Below are positions 1 through 5,148 of a DNA stretch of 6,233 nt, piece after piece. The stretch comes from Candidatus Woesearchaeota archaeon UBA119 (GTDB lineage: Archaea > Nanobdellota > Nanobdellia > Woesearchaeales > UBA119), in NCBI GenBank assembly GCA_002505945.1, contig DAWM01000019.1, forward strand, positions 19,211 to 25,443, read 5' to 3'. The translations under genes were made by a program, and so were the position numbers. The notes under the pieces were generated by a model. The model had not been told where the DNA came from, made no database searches, and worked only from the letters and a program-made list of their open reading frames with translations. Each line of letters begins with the position of its first letter. The stretch's first letter is position 1.

Positions 1-2717
1 AGAATGTTGCTTATAATGATTCTGCCTTGTTTTCAGTGGAGTGGAATATTACTGAAGGGATGCATGAGATTTTTGTATCGGCTGATCCTTCAAATAGCAT
101 AAACGAACTTAATGAAATAAATAATAATGCTACCAGGAACATATCTGTATTATGGGTTGAATGGAATTCCCCTGGGAATGAAAGCATGTTCAACTATGCT
201 AATGTAGATTTTAACTTTACTCTACATGATTATACAGGCAGCACAATAAACTATTCTGTATACAAGAATGATGTTTTTACTGGGGAAGAAGGAGAGGAAG
301 TTGATAATGTATCAAAGAGCGTAAATCTTAACCTGGATGAGGGTCTGAATAGAATAATTGTAGAGGCATTGGATTATCTGGATAGAAGAAAGAATTCAAG
401 CAAACTTCATATTACTGTTGATACAAATGCTCCTACAACCGAGATATTGACTCTGAATGAGAGCTGGTTCAATCTTTCTGCTCCGAACATCAGCATTAGG
501 ATAACTGACAGCATAGACGATGTGCTTAACTACACCTTATACATCAATGATAGTTCTGAGAATCAAGGGGAAATAGGAAATAATTCTATTGAGAACATTA
601 CTTTGAGCATTAAACCGGATGGAGAATACACCTTGATATTAGAAGGAGAAGATGACGCTGGTAATAAGGGAAACAGCTCATCCACCACAATATATATTGA
701 TACTGAAAAGCCGACTATTGAACTTAACTATCCTCCTGATGAGGAGAATTTCTCCAGTTCAGAGGTAAGCTTAAACTATACCGCATATGATAACCTTGCC
801 TCTACAGCAGAGTGTTATATAACATTGGATGGGGAGGATACTTCTCTTACTAGCGTCAATATAGGAGAAGAGAATTCTTATCTGGCTACCAGCTTAGAAG
901 AGGGGGAGCATCTTTGGAATGTTACATGTTTTGATGAGGCAAACAATTCCAATACCTCTGAAACAAGGAGCTTTAATGTTTTCTTTCCTCCTGTGATTGG
1001 GATTATATCGCCTGAGAATCTTACCTGGAGTAATGAAAGCACTAATACATTTAGGTTTAATGTGAGCGATGAAACGGGAATAGAAAACTGCTCTATAATC
1101 CTCAATGGGGGAATCAATGATACAAATTATAATGTAATGAATAACAGCGAAAATTCCTTTGTTGTTTCTGGGATGAACAGAACGAATACATGGCAGATTG
1201 AGTGTTATGACAATACTTCTTACCATGCCTATGCTATTAGTTCTGAGAGAGTATTGTATGTTGATTTGGTTGAACCAAGCAGCACTATTACTACTTCTAA
1301 TCATACATGGTTTAATTCCAATCCTTCTATCTCTATTATATTAGAGGATGATATGGCGGATCCCATAAACTATACTGTATATGTGAATGATTCATTTAAT
1401 TCTGAAGGAACATTGGGGAATAGCTCTGAGGAAAGCGTTAATCTTGTTGGGTTGAGCAATGGCACGTATGAGGCAAAGGTTGAGGCAATGGATAATGCGT
1501 TGAATGCCCAGAATTCCTCATCAATAATAATCTATTACGATGATGTAGCTCCTTCAATAAACCTTACATATCCTGATAATGAGACAAACCTTGATACTGA
1601 TTCAACTGAATTGAACTTCTCTGCTGAGGATAACATGGCCAATCTGCTTATATGTAATCTTACTTTGGATGATGAGATTATCCAAGAGAATTTAGAGGTA
1701 ATAAATGGGAGCGAAGAGAATATAAGTGTAAATGATTTGGATGGTGGGACGCATTACTGGAATGTGAGTTGCGTAGATAATGCAACAAATATCGGATGGA
1801 GTGGTACATATGAATTCTATTCTCCTTATCCTGATTTGAAAGTGAATTCATCAAATATATTCTTCAGCGATGACTCTCCAAGCCAGGGCTCTATTGTGAA
1901 TATTACTGCCACGGTTTTCAATATAGGGGGAGGGGATGCAGAAAACATAACTGTTCAGTTCTGGGAGAATGAGATAGGACAAAATCAGATTGGCAATAAT
2001 CTGACTATTAATCTCTCAAATGGGGAATCAGAGAATATAAGCGTGGATTATACGGCTGAGCTGGGCACCAATGAGATTCATGTTATAGTAGATCCAAGCG
2101 ATGAGATAGGAGAAGAGAATGAAACCAACAACAATGCTTCTAAAGCAATAACGGTGGAGTTCTGGCATTATGCTGGGGGAGAAACCAACGATACTATAAC
2201 ATTGGAGGATACCGAGCTTGAAGGGATATATCAGTGGAGGGTTTTGAATTCTACGGGCAGCAATATATTTGTGGTAGATTATGATGCAAGCATCACTTGG
2301 GATAGCCTTCAGGCTTTTGGAAGGGATACATCGGGCAATCAAAGGTATGAGGACTTTGGAGAGCTGGATGAAGAGCTGAATTCCTCTAGTTATTTTGACT
2401 CTGTGAACTCTACTTATTTAGAGAATGGGGTGCCGAAAGAAACCATTACTAAGGATGTATATGGCAAGTATATTACCAACATTCCTACAGTGAATAGCAC
2501 GAATTCCACAAGCTTCAAGACAGGCATTTTATGGGACTATGGAGATGGCGGAATCACTTATTCAGGCAGCCAGGATGTTGTGTTTTTATCTATCGTAAAT
2601 AAATCCCAGCAGGGTTATAATGAGACTAGAGATTTTGAGATTCGCATACCCGCCACATTAGGGCAGTTATCGGGGCCAGATAGCGACAAGGTCGCCTTCT
2701 ATACCGAGATAAAGTAG
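1..2717 (+). CDS. Large secreted CARDB/Ig-like multidomain surface protein, 5' truncated
   Basis: The frame is open from base 3 to the TAG at 2715-2717, so the true start lies left of the window. The TTG at 27 is internal: the codons before it continue a CARDB-type domain ending near 160 (the pattern H-x-I-x-V-x-x-DP followed by NE-x-NNN). Modules in order, by approximate base: CARDB remnant 3-160; Ig-like A0 165-415; A1 416-705; B1 706-985; C 985-1262; A2 1263-1541; B2 1542-1825; complete CARDB 1826-2160; C-terminal domain 2160-2714. I count about 60 N-x-S/T sequons. Cysteines occur only as one pair in each of B1, C and B2, suggesting one disulfide per module. No transmembrane segment or sorting motif is visible at the C-terminus, so attachment to the cell is unexplained. 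CARDB domains are known as extracellular adhesion-like modules; a role in the surface coat or in binding is inference. The ligand is unknown. Confidence 0.88.
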   Translation, partial: NVAYNDSALFSVEWNITEGMHEIFVSADPSNSINELNEINNNATRNISVLWVEWNSPGNESMFNYANVDFNFTLHDYTGSTINYSVYKNDVFTGEEGEEVDNVSKSVNLNLDEGLNRIIVEALDYLDRRKNSSKLHITVDTNAPTTEILTLNESWFNLSAPNISIRITDSIDDVLNYTLYINDSSENQGEIGNNSIENITLSIKPDGEYTLILEGEDDAGNKGNSSSTTIYIDTEKPTIELNYPPDEENFSSSEVSLNYTAYDNLASTAECYITLDGEDTSLTSVNIGEENSYLATSLEEGEHLWNVTCFDEANNSNTSETRSFNVFFPPVIGIISPENLTWSNESTNTFRFNVSDETGIENCSIILNGGINDTNYNVMNNSENSFVVSGMNRTNTWQIECYDNTSYHAYAISSERVLYVDLVEPSSTITTSNHTWFNSNPSISIILEDDMADPINYTVYVNDSFNSEGTLGNSSEESVNLVGLSNGTYEAKVEAMDNALNAQNSSSIIIYYDDVAPSINLTYPDNETNLDTDSTELNFSAEDNMANLLICNLTLDDEIIQENLEVINGSEENISVNDLDGGTHYWNVSCVDNATNIGWSGTYEFYSPYPDLKVNSSNIFFSDDSPSQGSIVNITATVFNIGGGDAENITVQFWENEIGQNQIGNNLTINLSNGESENISVDYTAELGTNEIHVIVDPSDEIGEENETNNNASKAITVEFWHYAGGETNDTITLEDTELEGIYQWRVLNSTGSNIFVVDYDASITWDSLQAFGRDTSGNQRYEDFGELDEELNSSSYFDSVNSTYLENGVPKETITKDVYGKYITNIPTVNSTNSTSFKTGILWDYGDGGITYSGSQDVVFLSIVNKSQQGYNETRDFEIRIPATLGQLSGPDSDKVAFYTEIK
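416..985 (+). repeat. Protein-level duplicated unit A1-B1, first copy
   Basis: This stretch encodes a two-module Ig-like unit that recurs at 1263-1825. Shared marks in the A part are a Trp-Phe-Asn near the start, an NYT-x-Y-x-ND strand, and a G-x-Y ... A/G-x-DDA/DNA-type strand. The B part begins with a K/A-P-x-I-x-L-x-YP motif and has the cysteine pair. The DNA of the two copies has diverged, so this is an old duplication and not a recent nucleotide repeat. Confidence 0.7.
1263..1825 (+). repeat. Protein-level duplicated unit A2-B2, second copy
   Basis: This is the second copy of the A-B two-module unit, with matching motifs in the same order (Trp-Phe-Asn, NYT-x-Y-x-ND, then AP-x-I-x-LTYP and a cysteine pair of the form C-N-L-T ... 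WNVSC). The unrelated-looking module C at 985-1262 separates the two copies. Boundaries are approximate because they were drawn by eye. Confidence 0.7.
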
Positions 2718-2804
2718 AAGGGGAGTAGGAATGAATGTAGAGCAATTCAGTTCTTAGAAACATATTATAACTAAAAGTGTTCAATTGAGTCTCTGCTAAG
2801 TAAA

Positions 2805-2813
2805 TTTTAAATA
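2805..2813 (+). promoter_or_regulatory. Box A (TATA) promoter for the lipoprotein operon
   Basis: TTTTAAATA matches the archaeal box A and has A residues just upstream. With the usual 25-27 base spacing, transcription would start near 2836, giving a leader of about 39 bases that includes the GGGTGA ribosome binding site. A weaker alternative, AATATAAA at 2841-2848, would give a nearly leaderless mRNA; the ribosome binding site favours the first. Confidence 0.55.
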
Positions 2814-2860
2814 GGAGAAATGTATAAGTTTATTTGTTCAAATATAAAAAAGATTAAAAA

Positions 2861-2866
2861 GGGTGA
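2861..2866 (+). promoter_or_regulatory. Ribosome binding site of the lipoprotein gene
   Basis: GGGTGA lies eight bases before the ATG at 2875 and pairs with the archaeal 16S rRNA tail. It is the clearest Shine-Dalgarno sequence in the window and fixes the start of this gene. Confidence 0.75.
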
Positions 2867-2874
2867 GATAAAAA

Positions 2875-3504
2875 ATGAAATTCTCATTATTATGCATAGT
2901 AGTGGCCTTTGTTTTAGTACTAACAGGATGTTCTCAAACGGTTGTTAAATATCAATGTACAGATGGTTCTTTTGTTGATTCAATTGATGCATGCCCTGAA
3001 GTAAAATGCTTAACTAACTGCCCAGAATTGAACTGTTCAGATTGTCCCATCCAGACTGAAACAGTTATTGAAACAGATTGTTCGACGTGCCCTGTTAAAA
3101 CTGAAACAAAAACGGAAAAAATCTACGTCTGTCCCGACTTGACTGAAGTTAAAGATAAAGATGATTGCATCGATGCGGATTCGGAAGGATGGTATGAAGT
3201 AAAAACCTTCAGTGGTGCTGGGCAAAAACAAACTGAACCTTTCCAAATCAACTCAGATTATTGGAGGTATTCGATATCTTGTACAAATGACCCTGATAGA
3301 AATAGCATACAGGAGGCATTGTACCATCTAGATATCTTCAAAATATCTGATGATGAACCTGAACTGATTGCTGGACTAAATTATCAAAAATGCAGTTATA
3401 ATAATAGTCCTAACTACATCTACCAGGGAGAAGGTCAATACTATTTTGATATGAAAGCATATTATCTCGAGTCTTGGAGTATTAAGGTAGAGGCAAAAAA
3501 ATAA
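2875..3504 (+). CDS. Cysteine-rich secreted lipoprotein
   Basis: This encodes 209 residues. Residues 1-18 form a lipoprotein signal peptide with a hydrophobic core (about 5-16) and an L-T-G-C lipobox, so Cys19 would be the lipidated N-terminus outside the membrane. Residues 25-98 hold eleven cysteines after Cys19. Two copies of a Y-x-C-x11-C motif (C28/C40 and C86/C98) bracket a central region with two copies of a short C-x2-C-P ... T-E-T segment. Residues about 105-207 look like a beta-sandwich: an F-S-G-x-G ... T-E-P-F start and a G-x-Y-Y ... W-S-I-K-V end, with C136 and C173. I recognise this style from archaeal secreted proteins but cannot name the family. The stop shares its last A with the next ATG (TAATG), so both genes are probably co-translated. 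The exact function is unknown; an extracellular binding subunit is inference. Confidence 0.88.
   Translation: MKFSLLCIVVAFVLVLTGCSQTVVKYQCTDGSFVDSIDACPEVKCLTNCPELNCSDCPIQTETVIETDCSTCPVKTETKTEKIYVCPDLTEVKDKDDCIDADSEGWYEVKTFSGAGQKQTEPFQINSDYWRYSISCTNDPDRNSIQEALYHLDIFKISDDEPELIAGLNYQKCSYNNSPNYIYQGEGQYYFDMKAYYLESWSIKVEAKK
3490..3493 (+). promoter_or_regulatory. Ribosome binding site inside the end of the lipoprotein gene
   Basis: GAGG lies ten bases before the ATG at 3504, within the last codons of the upstream gene. It supports this ATG over the internal ATG 18 codons later, and fits translational coupling at the TAATG overlap. Confidence 0.5.
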
Positions 3505-4418
3505 TGAACAAAAAGAGGGAAATCCTAGAGAGAAAACTAAAAAGAATCAAGGAACAAATGTTCCGTGACAGTGTATTAGTAGTGATTGCGATATTTGTAT
3601 TGATCTTTATTCCTTGGGTATCCGTTGAAGATCAGATGTTCAAGATAAGTATAGAAAATATCATTGCATTCATCGTTCTTGTTGGATGTTTTATCAGAGG
3701 TTTTCACTTAAAAAACAGAAAAGATGAACTTGAAGATGAATTGTCGGTTTACAAGGAAAAAGAAACAGAACCAAAGAAAGAATTAAAGAAAACACCCGAA
3801 AAAGAGAACGAACCAGGATATTTTTGTGAGTTTTGTCGTAAAAGATTTAAATCCAAAGAAGCATTAAGTAATCATAAAGAACATTGTAAAGTAAAAGAAG
3901 AAAAAACTGAGAAAGAGAAGAAAATCTTAGCGTGGCTACTAGGAACAATCATCTTCTTTGGCTTTTTTCTATATTTCATGATAAATAATAAGATAAATCT
4001 GATTCCTCTCGTATTAATAGCTTTTCTTATAACGCCTTTTTTTGATAAGTTTTTCAAGTGGTATAAGCAAGAAAGTAAAAAACTGAGACCTGTTGTCCTT
4101 GATTGGAGGAAAAAATCAATTGCAATAGGTGTAATTATAATATCTTTTCTCTTGATAAATTTAATTATCCCAAAGTGTCCGGAAACATGCGATGACAACA
4201 ATCCATGTACTTACGACTTTTGTAGCTCAGAAACAGGATATAAATGTATGAATACAGTTAAACTTAATTGTGATGGTAATGGTATTTGTGAAATTGGAGA
4301 ATATGGAAAATCTACTGACTGCCCTGACTGTGATGATGGAAATAAATGCACAGCAGATTCTTATGATCCTGGATCAAAACAATGTATACATATAGAAATA
4401 ATTGGATGTAATGAATAA
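3504..4418 (+). CDS. Five-span membrane protein with C2H2-like zinc finger and extracellular cysteine-rich tail
   Basis: This encodes 304 residues. A basic N-terminal helix (1-20) precedes TM1 (about 23-40) and TM2 (51-67). A charged, probably helical stretch (70-104) leads to a zinc finger: C108-x2-C111-x12-H124-x2-H127, with C128 next to it as an alternative ligand. TM3 (142-160), TM4 (164-180) and TM5 (205-223) follow. The tail 225-304 has twelve cysteines, including two C-D-D-x-N-x-C-T-x-D units (C229 and C276) around a G-N-G-x-C-E-x-G-E segment. Positively charged residues flank the N-terminus, the zinc-finger loop and the loop before TM5, so these should be cytoplasmic and the tail extracellular. 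C2H2 fingers bind nucleic acid or protein; here a protein or RNA contact at the membrane is as likely as DNA. The family is not recognised. Partnership with the lipoprotein is inferred from the one-base overlap and the shared cysteine richness. Confidence 0.87.
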   Translation: MNKKREILERKLKRIKEQMFRDSVLVVIAIFVLIFIPWVSVEDQMFKISIENIIAFIVLVGCFIRGFHLKNRKDELEDELSVYKEKETEPKKELKKTPEKENEPGYFCEFCRKRFKSKEALSNHKEHCKVKEEKTEKEKKILAWLLGTIIFFGFFLYFMINNKINLIPLVLIAFLITPFFDKFFKWYKQESKKLRPVVLDWRKKSIAIGVIIISFLLINLIIPKCPETCDDNNPCTYDFCSSETGYKCMNTVKLNCDGNGICEIGEYGKSTDCPDCDDGNKCTADSYDPGSKQCIHIEIIGCNE

Positions 4419-4432
4419 GATAGAATATCTTA
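4416..4432 (+). other. Hairpin over the stop codon of the zinc-finger membrane gene
   Basis: TAAGATA, a GAA loop and TATCTTA form a perfect 7-bp stem that begins on the TAA stop (4416-4418). No T-run follows directly, so it looks more like an mRNA 3'-end or stability element than a terminator. The stem is AT-rich and may be weak. Confidence 0.35.
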
Positions 4433-4458
4433 AATCGTAATACTCTTAATCTGCTACC

Positions 4459-4482
4459 TTCAAAACGCTTTGAATTCTTTTT
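4459..4482 (+). terminator. Candidate terminator of the lipoprotein/membrane-protein operon
   Basis: TTCAAA, loop ACGC and TTTGAA (4459-4474) form a 6-bp stem, followed by TTC and then TTTTT (4478-4482). Archaeal transcription commonly ends at oligo-T tracts, with or without a hairpin. It lies 41 bases after the operon's last stop codon. Confidence 0.5.
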
Positions 4483-4503
4483 AGTTATTTGATTCTAAGC
4501 ACC

Positions 4504-4511
4504 TTTTAAAT
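4504..4511 (+). promoter_or_regulatory. Possible box A for the 26-codon ORF
   Basis: TTTTAAAT is centred about 25 bases upstream of the ATG at 4533. That is the spacing expected if transcription starts on or beside the start codon (leaderless). Such AT-rich octamers are common by chance in this genome. Confidence 0.3.
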
Positions 4512-4532
4512 CCCACTTTCTTTATTAATAAG

Positions 4533-4613
4533 ATGAAACAATTGAAGGTTTTATTTTTTAGCAAGCAGATATGCAACCTCATTTGTTTGTTCATCCTGTT
4601 CCTCATAATCTAA
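4533..4613 (+). CDS. Possible hydrophobic micropeptide, 26 residues
   Basis: The ORF runs from ATG at 4533 to TAA at 4611-4613. Residues 1-5 carry two lysines (M-K-Q-L-K), and about residues 13-26 form an uninterrupted hydrophobic stretch rich in Leu, Ile, Phe and Cys. It resembles a small membrane peptide or an orphan signal sequence left from a decayed secreted-protein gene. There is no Shine-Dalgarno sequence, but the box A at 4504-4511 sits at leaderless spacing. The T-rich tract 4549-4559 lies inside it and could instead be a terminator for the upstream operon. A random ORF of this length is ordinary, so the call rests on the promoter spacing and hydrophobicity. Confidence 0.25.
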   Translation: MKQLKVLFFSKQICNLICLFILFLII

Positions 4614-4633
4614 AATATCCAAATTTGGATATT
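4614..4633. repeat. Perfect 20-bp palindrome
   Basis: AATATCCAAATTTGGATATT is a perfect inverted repeat without a spacer, beginning right after the TAA at 4611-4613. A second palindrome, TTAAGCTTAA, follows at 4635-4644. It could be a binding site for a dimeric regulator. A simple RNA hairpin is less likely because there is no loop and no T-run afterwards. Its sequence is unlike the palindrome at 4852-4869, so the same protein need not bind both. Confidence 0.6.
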
Positions 4634-4829
4634 ATTAAGCTTAACATCTGGCTTTATCAAAGTTGCCTAAGAGGAGAGGGATCAGGGTGGAATCCATTAA
4701 AAGATTGCAACTCTTAAACCCTTGTTAAATTCTCTAAAAGGCGAGAAATGTAGCGACAAATAATCTTGGCTGGCACTTGTTTTAGTTCTCTTTATATTGA
4801 TCCGCCAAGCCTTCCCGAAAAAGCCAACA

Positions 4830-4837
4830 TTTATATA
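4830..4837 (+). promoter_or_regulatory. Box A (TATA) promoter of the RHH/surface-protein operon
   Basis: TTTATATA is a strong archaeal box A. Usual spacing puts the transcription start near 4860, which is the centre of the 18-bp palindrome and only a few bases before the ATG at 4864. This is the best promoter candidate for the three ORFs that follow. Confidence 0.6.
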
Positions 4838-4851
4838 TGAAATATTAGAAA

Positions 4852-4869
4852 ATACATATTAATATGTAT
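4852..4869. promoter_or_regulatory. Perfect 18-bp palindrome, probable operator
   Basis: ATACATATTAATATGTAT is a perfect inverted repeat centred on 4860/4861, over the transcription start predicted from the box A at 4830-4837. A protein bound here would block the polymerase. Ribbon-helix-helix proteins bind such short symmetric sites as dimers, and one is encoded about 140 bases downstream, so autoregulation is the natural inference. Confidence 0.5.
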
Positions 4870-4971
4870 AAATATGGTTTTTTGGCTGAAAAAAAGGCAT
4901 TTGAAGAGGAGATTTCTAGGTTCTCAGAATCATGCCAAAAGAGTATCATATCTAAAATCAACATTATTTAA
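4864..4971 (+). CDS. Possible small protein, 35 residues, unknown function
   Basis: The ORF runs from ATG at 4864 to TAA at 4969-4971. It starts M-Y-K-Y-G-F and continues with a charged, probably helical segment (about residues 8-33) with an A-F-E-E-E-I core. Its start lies about four bases after the predicted transcription start, so it could be read as a leaderless message, and its start codon is inside the palindrome. It resembles no family I know. The RHH frame is open from 4956 and overlaps the end of this ORF, so a frameshift joining them, or a short upstream leader ORF controlling the RHH gene, are alternatives. Confidence 0.4.
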   Translation: MYKYGFLAEKKAFEEEISRFSESCQKSIISKINII

Positions 4972-4988
4972 CAGATTTTAACAAAAAA

Positions 4989-4992
4989 GAGG
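4989..4992 (+). promoter_or_regulatory. Ribosome binding site of the RHH gene
   Basis: GAGG lies 11 bases before the ATG at 5004. The frame upstream of that ATG is open back to 4956 but has no ATG, GTG or TTG in good position, so 5004 is the best start. Confidence 0.4.
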
Positions 4993-5003
4993 CGGCCGTA
5001 AGG

Positions 5004-5147
5004 ATGAGCAAGAAGAAAATCACTATGACTATAGACGAGGAGATTTTTCTTAAGTTCAAGAAACTATGTAAGGAGAATGCTATGAAGGTTTCCTCTAAGG
5101 TGGAGCTTATGATGAGGAATTTCAACAAGGAGAAAGGGAAGAAATAA
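5004..5147 (+). CDS. Ribbon-helix-helix (CopG/Arc-type) transcriptional regulator
   Basis: This 47-residue protein is too short for many gene callers. It fits the ribbon-helix-helix fold along its whole length. A basic tip (K3-K5) is followed by an alternating strand K5-I-T-M-T-I10, whose outward residues would enter the DNA major groove. Helix A runs about 11-24 (E-E-I-F-L-K-F-K-K-L) and the turn about 25-30. Helix B is about 31-42, capped by S30/S31 and containing V-E-L-M-M. Such proteins dimerise through the strand and bind operators as dimer pairs; minimal members are 45-60 residues long. The stop is one base before the next ATG (TAA-T-ATG), so the surface-protein gene is probably translated with it. 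The perfect palindrome at 4852-4869 is the likely operator. An antitoxin role is possible for the family, but no toxin gene is adjacent. Confidence 0.8.
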   Translation: MSKKKITMTIDEEIFLKFKKLCKENAMKVSSKVELMMRNFNKEKGKK

Positions 5148-5148
5148 T

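Larger units (their letters stand above)
4419..4829. other. Gene-poor spacer with palindromes and short ORF candidates
   Basis: I see no confident gene, tRNA, rRNA, CRISPR or insertion sequence here. It holds the end of the stop-codon hairpin, the candidate terminator, a box A-like site with a 26-codon ORF, a perfect 20-bp palindrome with a second 10-bp palindrome beside it, and about 180 bases (4645-4829) in which I recognise nothing. Minus-strand frames contain only short open stretches without start codons. The spacer could be a decayed gene or a regulatory region. Confidence 0.5.

Noticed and set aside
27..29. TTG as the start codon of the first large gene
   Set aside because: The frame stays open to base 3 and the residues before it continue a CARDB domain, so the gene is cut by the window edge and TTG is an internal Leu.
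878..1304. Two antisense ORFs inside the large surface-protein gene
   Set aside because: They overlap each other, lack ribosome binding sites and show no domain; the + strand frame carries clear repeated modules, so they are shadows.
2028..2342. Antisense ORF of about 100 codons
   Set aside because: It lies wholly within the second CARDB and C-terminal domains of the + strand gene and has no protein-like features of its own.
3872..4201. Antisense ORF opposite the membrane-protein gene
   Set aside because: Its hydrophobic look mirrors the A/T-rich transmembrane codons on the + strand, where the zinc finger and spans are convincing.
4551..4631. Minus-strand 26-codon open stretch that reads like a protein C-terminus (ends A-Y-L-L-A-K-K)
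   Set aside because: It has no start codon, a stop lies just upstream in frame, and this length is ordinary for AT-rich DNA. It might be a gene remnant, but the evidence is too thin to list as a pseudogene.
4645..4829. Possible structured RNA or tRNA in the spacer
   Set aside because: I found no tRNA T-arm pattern, no C/D-box pair, and no motif of RNase P or SRP RNA; only short scattered complementarities are present.
4864..5147. Toxin-antitoxin pair made of the 35-codon ORF and the RHH protein
   Set aside because: RHH proteins can be antitoxins, but the 35-residue product resembles no toxin and the next gene is a secreted surface protein.
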